A stretch of 41,287 nt of DNA from an uncultured Oscillospiraceae bacterium (lineage in GTDB: Bacteria; Bacillota; Clostridia; Oscillospirales; Acutalibacteraceae), in assembly GCA_900547445.1 (NCBI GenBank), contig URGJ01000014.1:1-41287 (forward strand), written 5' to 3'. Both the position numbers and the translations under genes were made by a program. Below the pieces are notes generated by a model. That model ran no database searches. It was not told the origin of the DNA and worked only from the letters and a program-made list of their open reading frames with translations. Positions 31,743-39,188 of this stretch are shown piece by piece. How positions within the stretch are numbered: the first letter of the stretch is position 1; each line of letters opens with the position of its first letter.

Positions 31743-32636
31743 ATGAACAAAAAACTTTTGCTTATTGTAAATCCCTGTTCGGGCAGGGCGAAAATGCGTA
31801 CAGAGCTTTTAAGGGTGGTTGAGATTCTCTCCGCCGACGGTTACGCCGTCACGGTCTACCCGACAAAGGCGCGCGGCGACGCGACCGATTATGTTGCCGA
31901 CTTGAATGAAAACGAGTATGAAAGAATAGTTGTCTGCGGCGGGGACGGCACATTAAATGAGGTTATAACAGGGCTTATGAAAGCGGGGCTTCGCCTAACA
32001 CTCGGCTATATACCGTCGGGCACGCTTAACGAGTGGTCGTCGGGGCTCGGCATTGCAAGGAGTATACCGAAAGCCGCCGCGGATATTACCACGGGTAAAA
32101 AAATTCAGCTTGATATAGGTAAATTCGGGGAGAGGTATTTTTCCTACACCGCCTCCTTCGGCGCGTTTACAGATGCTTCTTATTCCGCACCGCAGGACGT
32201 TAAAAATGTACTCGGTCAGGCGGCGTACTTCTTTGAGGGAATAAAAAGTCTCGGAAATATAAAGCCCGTCCATTTAAAATTCAAGACCGCCGAGCGCGAG
32301 ACCGAGGGTGATTTCCTTTTCGGCGCGGTATCCAACTCAATGTCGGTCGGGGGAATAGTCAAGTTTGACGAATCGGTTGTAAAGCTTAACGACGGACGGT
32401 TTGAAATACTGCTTATAAGAAACCCCGATAATATTTTAAAGCTTCAGCCTATAATTGACGGCATTTTAAAGCGCGATTTTGACAAGGAGGGAATTGAGTT
32501 CTTCACCGCCGATTCGGTCACGGTCACGGGCGGCGAGGGGCTTTCCTGGACGCTTGACGGCGAATACGCCGAGGGCGGGGACGAAATTGTTATTTCAAAT
32601 ATGCACAACGCAATTGAACTTGTAGTTCCGCAATAA
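31743..32636 (+). CDS. diacylglycerol kinase family lipid kinase (YegS/DgkB type)
   Basis: A 297-residue soluble lipid kinase. Motifs: LLIVNPCSGRAK at the N-terminus, CGGDGTLNEVITGL (about 65-78) for ATP, and IPSGTLNEW in place of the usual GTxND. The C-terminal beta domain has the typical WTLDGEYAEGG with the second acidic site. DgkB recycles diacylglycerol made during lipoteichoic acid synthesis; other members phosphorylate other lipids, so the substrate is not certain. It follows tsaD by 14 bases. Confidence 0.9.
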   Translation: MNKKLLLIVNPCSGRAKMRTELLRVVEILSADGYAVTVYPTKARGDATDYVADLNENEYERIVVCGGDGTLNEVITGLMKAGLRLTLGYIPSGTLNEWSSGLGIARSIPKAAADITTGKKIQLDIGKFGERYFSYTASFGAFTDASYSAPQDVKNVLGQAAYFFEGIKSLGNIKPVHLKFKTAERETEGDFLFGAVSNSMSVGGIVKFDESVVKLNDGRFEILLIRNPDNILKLQPIIDGILKRDFDKEGIEFFTADSVTVTGGEGLSWTLDGEYAEGGDEIVISNMHNAIELVVPQ

Positions 32637-32691
32637 AAGCGCATTTACAGGAAATAATAAAGTAATCGGATTTTAAAAAGGGAGTTTTTAT

Positions 32692-33711
32692 ATGTTTACG
32701 AGAGATATTGGTGTGGATTTGGGTACGGCTAACACCCTCGTCTGCGTCAAAGGCAAGGGAATAATAATGCGCGAGCCGTCGGTTGTGGCGTACGATATAA
32801 GAAACGACGCGGTGCGCGCGGTAGGCACAGAGGCTAAGGAAATGATAGGCAGAACCCCCGGCTCGATAGTCGCGGTAAGACCGCTTAAGGACGGGGTTAT
32901 AGCCGATTTCGATGTCACCGCGGCAATGCTTAAAAGGTTTATAAGACAGGCGCTTAAGGGCTCTGTTTTCTCCAGAGTTAGAATGGTTGTATGTATTCCC
33001 GCGGGGGTTACCGAGGTTGAAAGCCGCGCGGTTTACGATGCGGCAAAGCAGGCGGGTGCTACCGATGTTGATTTAGTGGAAGAGCCTATGGCGGCGGCGG
33101 TCGGCGCGGGACTTCCCGTGTGGGACGCGGCGGGCAGTATGGTAGTAGACGTAGGCGGCGGCACAAGCGAGGTTGCGGTGATTTCACTCGGTGATATTGT
33201 CACCGCACAGTCGGTCCGTATTGCGGGCGACGACCTTGACGAGGCGATTATAAACTACATCCGCAAAAAGCACAACCTGCTTATCGGCGAGCGCACAGCG
33301 GAGCAGATCAAGATAGAAATAGGCTCTGCAAAGCCCTACGAAAATGAAACCTCGATTGAAATTAAGGGACGGAATCAGGTTGACGGTCTGCCTAAAAACG
33401 TAATCATCACCTCCGAAGAGGTGCGTAACGCTATGACAGACCCGATTTCCCAGATAATTGACACAATAAGGCTCACCCTCGAAAAAACTCCGCCCGAGCT
33501 TGCGGCTGATATAATCGACCGCGGCATTACCCTTACGGGCGGCGGCGCGCTTTTGCGCGGTTTTGCAGAGCTCATCGCGGAGGAGACGGGTATGCCCGTT
33601 ACGGTTGCCGCAAATCCGCTTGACTGCGTGGTTTTAGGCACGGCAAAGCGCCTGGAGGCTGACAGCGGCTTTGAAAATTACGTTTTCCGCCGCGGAAAAC
33701 GGTTCAGATAA
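32692..33711 (+). CDS. mreB: MreB-family rod-shape actin homolog
   Basis: A 339-residue bacterial actin. Phosphate loop 1 is in IGVDLGTANTLV, phosphate loop 2 in VVDVGGGTSEVAVI near residue 153, and the adenosine motif in LTGGGALLRGFAELI. VEEPMAAAVGAGLPV is typical of MreB/Mbl. It forms membrane filaments that guide elongation. It stands alone, about 4 kb before mreC and mreD, with a separate ribosome binding site (GGGAG) and no clear promoter directly before it. Its stop overlaps the convergent mecA-like gene by 8 bases, leaving no room for a terminator between them. It could be Mbl rather than MreB. Confidence 0.93.
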   Translation: MFTRDIGVDLGTANTLVCVKGKGIIMREPSVVAYDIRNDAVRAVGTEAKEMIGRTPGSIVAVRPLKDGVIADFDVTAAMLKRFIRQALKGSVFSRVRMVVCIPAGVTEVESRAVYDAAKQAGATDVDLVEEPMAAAVGAGLPVWDAAGSMVVDVGGGTSEVAVISLGDIVTAQSVRIAGDDLDEAIINYIRKKHNLLIGERTAEQIKIEIGSAKPYENETSIEIKGRNQVDGLPKNVIITSEEVRNAMTDPISQIIDTIRLTLEKTPPELAADIIDRGITLTGGGALLRGFAELIAEETGMPVTVAANPLDCVVLGTAKRLEADSGFENYVFRRGKRFR

Positions 33712-34252
33712 GATTTAAAAAAGCTCTGCCGATTTTTTCCACCGCGTTTTTTTCGGAAATCAGCTTTCCGTATTCGGCTGTGTACTCCGCTTCAATTTCA
33801 GAGTCGCTTTGCCGCGTGCAAAATTCTTTCATAAAGAAAAAGTCGCACTCGGTACGCGTAGTGACAATAAGGCGGTACGTTTTAGGCATTTTATAAAGAT
33901 TGCTTTCAATGCGTCCGCGGCTTTTGTAAAGGCGGACCGCTCCGCATATCATCGCGTTGGAATCGGCAAACTCAAACATAAAGGGAGATTTTTTGGGACT
34001 TCGACGCAAGGAGTCGGCGTGCGAAACGGTAATAATGCAGCCTGCGTTTTTCCTTGCCCTTATTTCAACAAGAAGATTACCGTCAAGCTCGGTATCATAT
34101 TCCAAGAGGCTTTTCTTTAAAAGCAAACCAACGGTAATCCTCGCTTCGCCGCTTACGGAGTTAAGTCTTTCATATGTCTCGAAAAAGGAAATTACTTCGC
34201 TGTCGGTAAGGGTAATTTTTAGTTTTTTACGCCCTATTTTATACACAGTCAT
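33704..34252 (-). CDS. MecA-like adaptor protein
   Basis: A 182-residue protein. The C-terminal segment (AEYGKLISEKNAVEKIGRAF) closely resembles the C-terminal end of MecA (EYGKLI, then A-E-I-K), and the N-terminal part (MTVYKIGRKKLKITL, then LLVEIRARKNAGCIITVSHA) fits the MecA N-terminal target-binding fold. The acidic linker of MecA is short or missing. MecA brings substrates to the ClpC unfoldase. I start at ATG 34252, preceded by GGAGG; a longer frame from 34294 would place the ribosome site inside the gene. The family call rests on pattern, mainly the tail. Confidence 0.72.
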   Translation of the reverse strand: MTVYKIGRKKLKITLTDSEVISFFETYERLNSVSGEARITVGLLLKKSLLEYDTELDGNLLVEIRARKNAGCIITVSHADSLRRSPKKSPFMFEFADSNAMICGAVRLYKSRGRIESNLYKMPKTYRLIVTTRTECDFFFMKEFCTRQSDSEIEAEYTAEYGKLISEKNAVEKIGRAFLNLI

Positions 34253-34315
34253 AGGCTTCCCTCCGATATAATAATTTTGCCGACTTTTGGGCATAATAGC
34301 CTTGAGGTGGCAATT

Positions 34316-34432
34316 ATGCGAGATAATAAAATGAGCGGTAAAACCGCCTTTTTCCGCGCGATGCTTTACACCGCTTCGGCAATCGCGCTTTTAGTAATAG
34401 GTTATTTTTCAGCAGGATATTTTTTTGGTTAA
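34316..34432 (+). CDS. 38-residue single-pass membrane peptide
   Basis: A small frame reading MRDNKMSGKTAFFRAML, then a hydrophobic helix of about 20 residues (TASAIALLVIGYF), ending SAGYFFG. It has a good ribosome binding site, GAGGTGG (34304-34310), five bases before the ATG. Its stop codon overlaps the AAGGAG of the next gene, so the two are probably coupled. I do not know a family for it. The basic N-terminus suggests N-in orientation. Confidence 0.6.
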   Translation: MRDNKMSGKTAFFRAMLYTASAIALLVIGYFSAGYFFG

Positions 34433-34444
34433 GGAGATTAAATT

Positions 34445-35926
34445 ATGAGCTATTCAGTACTTAAAAGCGGCACTGACATAAGAGGTATCGCAAGCAATTT
34501 GGGCGGTAAGGAGGTAAACTTGACCCCGGAGGCGGTTTATGATATTACCGCCGCCTTTTTAGTGTGGTACATAAATAAATATGATAAAAACCCGACCGAA
34601 ATGCTTGTGGCGGTCGGTCACGATTCAAGAATAACGGGAGAGGCGATTGCGGCTAAGGTAAAAGAGGCGCTTATAAACGCGGGTGTCACCGTTCTTGATT
34701 GCTCTCTCGCCTCCACCCCCGCTATGTTTATGACAACGGTTGACCTTAAGACCGATGCCGCAGTTCAGATAACCGCAAGCCACCACCCCTTCGACCGCAA
34801 CGGGCTTAAATTCTTTACACCCGCGGGCGGGCTTGATTCGTCCGATATTGAGGAAATTGTAAAGCTTGCAGATAACGGCGAGGAGATTATCTGTGATAAG
34901 TCGGAAACGGTTAAGCCTTACGATTATATGACTCAGTATGCCGCAAGACTTCGCAAAATGATATGCGATGCCGTAGGGAAAACGGAGGAAGAAAAGCCTC
35001 TTGCGGGATATAAAATAATAGTGGACGCGGGCAACGGCGCGGGCGGATTTTACGCAAGCGATGTTTTAGAGAGGCTCGGAGCGGACACAAGCGGCAGTCA
35101 GTTTTTAGAGCCGGACGGTATGTTCCCGAATCATATACCCAATCCCGAAAACGAGCAGGCTATGGAAAGCATATGTAACGCGGTCAAGGCGAATAAAGCC
35201 GACCTCGGAATAATATTCGACACCGATGTTGACCGCGCGGGCTGTGTGGGCTCGGACGGAAAGGAAATCAACCGCAACCGCCTTATCGCCCTGGCGGCGT
35301 ATATGGCGGCGGACGGCAAAAAGGGAATCACCGTCGTCACCGACTCGGTCACGAGCGACGGGCTTAAAGAATATATTGAAAACACCTTGGGAGGTGTTCA
35401 CTACCGCTACCGCAGGGGATATAAAAACGTGATTAACAAGGCGGAAGAGCTGTGCAAAAAGGGAATAGACTGTCCGCTTGCCATTGAAACCTCGGGTCAT
35501 GCGGCGCTCCGTGAAAACTACTTCCTTGACGACGGCGCGTACCTTGTTACCAAAATAGTAATTGAATTGGCGCGGGGAAAGGATATTGAAAAAATTCTTG
35601 AACCGCTTAAAATGCCCGCCGAGGAGCTTGAGGTGCGCTTTAATATTTTAGACCCCGACTTTAAGACCTACGGGCAGAGGGTCATAGACGAGCTTGAAGA
35701 ATATGCCAAGACCCGCCCCAATTACAAAATCGCCGACGATAACCGTGAGGGAATAAGAATATCTACCGAAAACGGCTTTTTCCTCTTAAGACTCAGCGTT
35801 CATGACCCGGTTATGCCTATGAATTTTGAAAGCAACGTAAAGGGCGGCATAAAGCGCGATATTGAGGATATAAAGGAATTTTTAACTAAATTTAATAAGC
35901 TTGATATAAGCGTGCTGGAATATTGA
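34445..35926 (+). CDS. phosphohexomutase (phosphoglucomutase/phosphomannomutase family)
   Basis: A 493-residue alpha-D-phosphohexomutase. The phosphoserine loop reads TASHHPFDRNGLKF (Ser near residue 112; the usual TASHNP has His for Asn here), the metal loop is DTDVDRAG near 258, and the sugar loop ETSGHAALRE near 353. It interconverts hexose 1- and 6-phosphates for wall, glycan or glycogen precursors. Specificity between glucose and mannose cannot be read from the sequence. AAGGAG stands 8 bases before the ATG. Confidence 0.92.
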   Translation: MSYSVLKSGTDIRGIASNLGGKEVNLTPEAVYDITAAFLVWYINKYDKNPTEMLVAVGHDSRITGEAIAAKVKEALINAGVTVLDCSLASTPAMFMTTVDLKTDAAVQITASHHPFDRNGLKFFTPAGGLDSSDIEEIVKLADNGEEIICDKSETVKPYDYMTQYAARLRKMICDAVGKTEEEKPLAGYKIIVDAGNGAGGFYASDVLERLGADTSGSQFLEPDGMFPNHIPNPENEQAMESICNAVKANKADLGIIFDTDVDRAGCVGSDGKEINRNRLIALAAYMAADGKKGITVVTDSVTSDGLKEYIENTLGGVHYRYRRGYKNVINKAEELCKKGIDCPLAIETSGHAALRENYFLDDGAYLVTKIVIELARGKDIEKILEPLKMPAEELEVRFNILDPDFKTYGQRVIDELEEYAKTRPNYKIADDNREGIRISTENGFFLLRLSVHDPVMPMNFESNVKGGIKRDIEDIKEFLTKFNKLDISVLEY

Positions 35927-35935
35927 TCATATATT

Positions 35936-36014
35936 ATCAGGGCGGGGCGTGCTGCCACCCTTTAACTAATATCAGATGTCTAAATCGGGACGGTGTGATC
36001 CGCCCCGATATTTT
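35936..36014. other. large nested hairpin between convergent genes
   Basis: The outer arms ATCAGGGCGG (35936-35945) and CCGCCCCGAT (36000-36009) pair with one A-C mismatch, and TTTT follows. Inside, CCC-TTTA (35958-35964) can pair with TAAA-TC-GGG (35981-35989) around a 16-base loop. It lies directly after the phosphohexomutase stop and before the end of the minus-strand gene. It could be a bidirectional terminator, but it is far larger than the others here. Confidence 0.5.
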
Positions 36015-36026
36015 CGTCTCTGACGT

Positions 36027-36872
36027 TTAATCTTCACTGTCTTCCAGTTCCTCGGCACGCATCCCGCATCCGCAGCCGTGAGAATCTTCGTCGCACGGGC
36101 GCGGCGGGAAAAAGTCGTCGGTCGGGAACTTGATTTTCTTAAAGGTGTCGCAGGGGCGGTCGGTTGAGTCGTCGCACTGCTTTTCCGGGATACAGAAATC
36201 GTAAACGGGTATTAACATCTGCACGTTTCTGATAAGCTGTACTATTGTAAACAGTCCCAGCGTTACATAAACCGTCGGGTCGCCGCCCTTAAGGTCGGTT
36301 ACCACATTTCCGCCTATGCAGTCGCATATGCTCTTCGGTATACAGCGTACATTTTCGTAGCAGTCGTGAATTTCGCCTATACGCGCGGAAAGCGGAATCG
36401 GGTCAACTGCCTGAACAACGCATTTAGGCATATTGGTGCTTCTGCGGGTCTTTGTGTCGCAGCATTCGTCATCGCTCATTTTGTTTGTAAATATCTTAAC
36501 ATTGCCGTCGCTTCCGAAAAGGATCACCTTTTTCGAATAAGAGGATATTCCTCTTATGCACTGCGGGCAGGAATGGGGCGCGGTAAACACGTCAAATTCC
36601 AAGAGGAAGAAGAAGGTAAGGTCGCATGAAAAGAACCCCTTGTTGAAATTCACCGGCTCTACGTCGATGAAAACGTTAAGTACCTCAGCCGAGCGCAGAC
36701 GGACGCTTATTGCGTTGCAAATCAGCGCCTGATCCTCGGGCAAAAAGAAGCACCGAAGATCCTCAAGGCAATCTCGGTCACAGCAAGAGTCATAGACTCT
36801 TCCGGCGTCAACGCATACGGCTTCCTTGAACGCGCCGTTTTCGGGCGGGCAGCCGTTTTTTAAATCTGCCAT
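36027..36872 (-). CDS. conserved Cys-rich protein of unknown function
   Basis: A 281-residue protein with 23 cysteines by my count, spread over the whole length: AVCVDAGRVYDSCCDRDCLEDLRC near the N-terminus, then HSCPQC, DDECCD, SICDC and the tail GCGCG. SYSKKVILFGSDGNVKIF and the phrase VFIDVEPVNFNKGFFSCDL recall a protein group conserved in spore-forming Clostridia that has no assigned function. There is no signal peptide; one weakly hydrophobic stretch is YVTLGLFTIVQLI. The start is ATG 36872, with GGGAGG upstream; the longer frame from 36923 adds a hydrophobic run before the ribosome site. A structural, cysteine-crosslinked or metal-binding role, for example in spores, is only a guess. 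Confidence 0.75.
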   Translation of the reverse strand: MADLKNGCPPENGAFKEAVCVDAGRVYDSCCDRDCLEDLRCFFLPEDQALICNAISVRLRSAEVLNVFIDVEPVNFNKGFFSCDLTFFFLLEFDVFTAPHSCPQCIRGISSYSKKVILFGSDGNVKIFTNKMSDDECCDTKTRRSTNMPKCVVQAVDPIPLSARIGEIHDCYENVRCIPKSICDCIGGNVVTDLKGGDPTVYVTLGLFTIVQLIRNVQMLIPVYDFCIPEKQCDDSTDRPCDTFKKIKFPTDDFFPPRPCDEDSHGCGCGMRAEELEDSED

Positions 36873-37050
36873 ATAAAAAGCCTCCCATATAAAAATTATT
36901 GAAGAAATTAACTTCACTACCATAATATGATTATCTGTAAAATAGGTGAAAATTTTGATCTTGAAATTAAAAGCTTCTTAAAAACGCCTCTAAAGGATTT
37001 GAAGCAAAGATTTACAACTTTTTGCCTTATTTTTTTTAAATATATATTTA

Positions 37051-37079
37051 TTGACAATTAAAGCACTTGGGGATAGAAT
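37051..37079 (+). promoter_or_regulatory. promoter of the rpe-mreCD-mrdA operon
   Basis: TTGACA (37051-37056), 17 bases, TAGAAT (37074-37079), a near-consensus promoter. The leader to the TTG at 37117 is about 30 bases, with GGGGGA before it. Confidence 0.75.
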
Positions 37080-37116
37080 AGTATATATGCAGAACTTATT
37101 TCTGGGGGAATAAAAA

Positions 37117-37764
37117 TTGTCGGTTAAAGTTTCACCGTCTGTTTTATCGGCGGGTTTCCTGACCCTTAAAGACGATATAAAAAAATTAGAGGACGCGGGA
37201 GCGGATATGCTTCACCTTGACGTCATGGACGGCATTTTTGTGCCGAATATTTCATTTGGCGTTCCTATTATAAAATCTATAAAAAAACATACCGATTTGC
37301 TGCTTGATGTACATCTTATGATTGACCGCCCGCACAGGTATATTAAACAGTTTGCCGAGGCAGCAGACCTCTTGGGATTTCATTATGAGGCGGGAAGCGA
37401 TGTTGCGGAAACTTTAAAAGAAATAAGGGCGTTGGGTTGTAAATCCTGTCTCACAATAAAGCCCTGCACTGCTCCGCAGGAGATTTTTGAATATCTGCCG
37501 CTTTGCGATATGGTGCTCGTAATGTCGGTAGAGCCGGGCTTCGGCGGGCAGAAATTTATGCCCGCCGCGCTTTCAAAGCTTTCCGCGTTGCGTGAAGTAA
37601 TTACAAAACGCGGGCTTGACATTATGCTTGAGGTTGACGGCGGGATTAACGCAGAAACCGCTCCTCAGGCAGTAAAGGCGGGGGCTGACGTTCTTGTCGC
37701 CGGAAGTTATATTTTTTCCGCAATGGATATGAAAACTACGGTAGAAGAAATCAAAAAGCTTTAG
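37117..37764 (+). CDS. rpe: ribulose-phosphate 3-epimerase
   Basis: A 215-residue (beta-alpha)8 barrel that interconverts ribulose 5-phosphate and xylulose 5-phosphate. Motifs: SPSVLSAGFLTLKDDI, HLDVMDGIFVPNISFG with the metal His and Asp, DVHLMIDRPHRYI, VMSVEPGFGGQKF and EVDGGINAETAP. It begins at TTG. Its position at the head of a cell-elongation operon is not functionally obvious; mreC starts 10 bases later, so they share a transcript. Confidence 0.97.
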   Translation: MSVKVSPSVLSAGFLTLKDDIKKLEDAGADMLHLDVMDGIFVPNISFGVPIIKSIKKHTDLLLDVHLMIDRPHRYIKQFAEAADLLGFHYEAGSDVAETLKEIRALGCKSCLTIKPCTAPQEIFEYLPLCDMVLVMSVEPGFGGQKFMPAALSKLSALREVITKRGLDIMLEVDGGINAETAPQAVKAGADVLVAGSYIFSAMDMKTTVEEIKKL

Positions 37765-37774
37765 GAGGGCAAAA

Positions 37775-38635
37775 ATGCGATTTTTCTTTCGAAGCCGCAA
37801 ATTTAAAATAATATTAGCCGTATTAGCTGTGCTTATCGCGGTTTCGGTTGTCTTTGCGGCAATCGGCGGTAAGATGTCGCCGCAGGCGGACATTGCGGGT
37901 ACTATTTCTGCTCCGTTTAGAGCGCTTGCTACAAGGATATCGGACGGAATTTCGAACTTTGTGGGAACGTATACCGAAGGGGAAAGTCTCTCGCTTGAAA
38001 ACGCCGAGCTTGAAAGCGAAATCGCCGAGCTTCGCGAAAAATTAGCCGATTACGAGAAAATAAGCAGTGAAAACAAATTTTATAAGGATTATCTTGAAAT
38101 AAAAGACAAAAATCCGAGCTTTAAATTTGAGGCGGCAACCCTTATCTCTCGGGACAAGGAGGATCCGTATAAGGGTTTTGTGATAAATAAAGGCACAGTA
38201 AACGGAATTTCCGCAAACGATCCCGTTATAACCGAAGCGGGGCTTATAGGATTTGTTTCGCAGGCGGGACTTACCACTTCAAAGGTCGTTACTCTTTTAA
38301 GTCCTGAGCTATCCGCGGGTGCACTGGACAACAGAACCAACGATTCAGGTGTGCTTTCAGGCTCGGTTGAGTTGGCGTCTAAGGGAAAAACGCGATTTTA
38401 CAATCTTTCCCGCTCCTGTAATATTGCGGTTGGCGACTATGTTGTGACCTCGGGAGAGGGGATTTTCCCCTCGGGACTGCTTATAGGAACGATACAGACA
38501 ATAGGCAGCGATAAATATAACACCTCGATTTATGCCGAGATTAGGCCGTTCGTTGATTTTGAGTCTATTAAAGGGGTTATGGTTATAACCGAGTTTGAGG
38601 GCCAGGGCGGACTTGATCCGAGCAAGGAAAAGTAA
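37775..38635 (+). CDS. mreC: rod-shape determining protein MreC
   Basis: A 286-residue protein with one N-terminal membrane helix (about 10-30), a coiled coil (about 70-108, ENAELESEIAELREKLADYE) and a C-terminal double beta-barrel domain (GFVINKGTVNGISANDPVI, GLIGFVSQAG, DYVVTSGEGIFPSGLLIG). It bridges the MreB filament to PBP2 outside the cell and activates wall synthesis. Length and order (mreC, mreD, PBP2) are normal. It starts 10 bases after rpe. Confidence 0.95.
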   Translation: MRFFFRSRKFKIILAVLAVLIAVSVVFAAIGGKMSPQADIAGTISAPFRALATRISDGISNFVGTYTEGESLSLENAELESEIAELREKLADYEKISSENKFYKDYLEIKDKNPSFKFEAATLISRDKEDPYKGFVINKGTVNGISANDPVITEAGLIGFVSQAGLTTSKVVTLLSPELSAGALDNRTNDSGVLSGSVELASKGKTRFYNLSRSCNIAVGDYVVTSGEGIFPSGLLIGTIQTIGSDKYNTSIYAEIRPFVDFESIKGVMVITEFEGQGGLDPSKEK

Positions 38636-38650
38636 AAAGCGGAGGGTTAT

Positions 38651-39163
38651 ATGCAGTCAAAAAAACGACATCCGTGGATAGCTGTTATAAATTTTATGCT
38701 GTTTTTTCTGGCGTTTATTTTTCATTACACGGATATTATCAATATTAGTATAAAAAATGCCGAGCCGCTTATTATCATCCCGCTTTTAACCGCTTTTTCA
38801 ATGTTCAGCGGCACGGGAGCATCGGCGGCTGTCGGATTATTAACGGGAATTTTTATGGATTCGAGCGCTTCGGGCGCGGTTTGCTTTAACGCCGCGGTGC
38901 TTATGCTTTCGGCGGCGATGGTATCTGTTTTTGCCGAAAGACTTTTTAACCGCAATATACGCTCGGCGGTTCTTCTTTGCATGCTTACAAGTCTTTTTTA
39001 TTTTCTGCTTCGCTGGGCAGTTTTTTACGCTTTCAGGTCGGGAGCGCAGGATAATCTTACCTATCTTTTAAGCTATGCTTTCCCGAGCGTATTGTACACC
39101 GACATATTCATTTTTCCGTTTTATTTTCTTTACAAATACTTTCATAAGATTATAGATACTTGA
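38651..39163 (+). CDS. mreD: rod-shape determining protein MreD
   Basis: A 170-residue integral membrane protein with about five hydrophobic helices. The GLLTGIFMDSSASGAVCFNA stretch is the typical conserved loop (G-D/x-D-x-x-S/G pattern) of MreD, and PSVLYTDIFIFPFYFLY is its usual end. It is weakly conserved as a family; the position between mreC and a class B PBP secures the call. AGCGGAGG lies before the ATG. Confidence 0.88.
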   Translation: MQSKKRHPWIAVINFMLFFLAFIFHYTDIINISIKNAEPLIIIPLLTAFSMFSGTGASAAVGLLTGIFMDSSASGAVCFNAAVLMLSAAMVSVFAERLFNRNIRSAVLLCMLTSLFYFLLRWAVFYAFRSGAQDNLTYLLSYAFPSVLYTDIFIFPFYFLYKYFHKIIDT

Positions 39164-39188
39164 TATTTTTATAAAAGGAGTAATCAGA

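Noticed and set aside
36900..36960. Sporulation-type promoter before the Cys-rich minus-strand gene
   Set aside because: CATATTAT and an upstream CACC partly resemble late sporulation promoters, but spacing and bases do not fit well enough to claim it.
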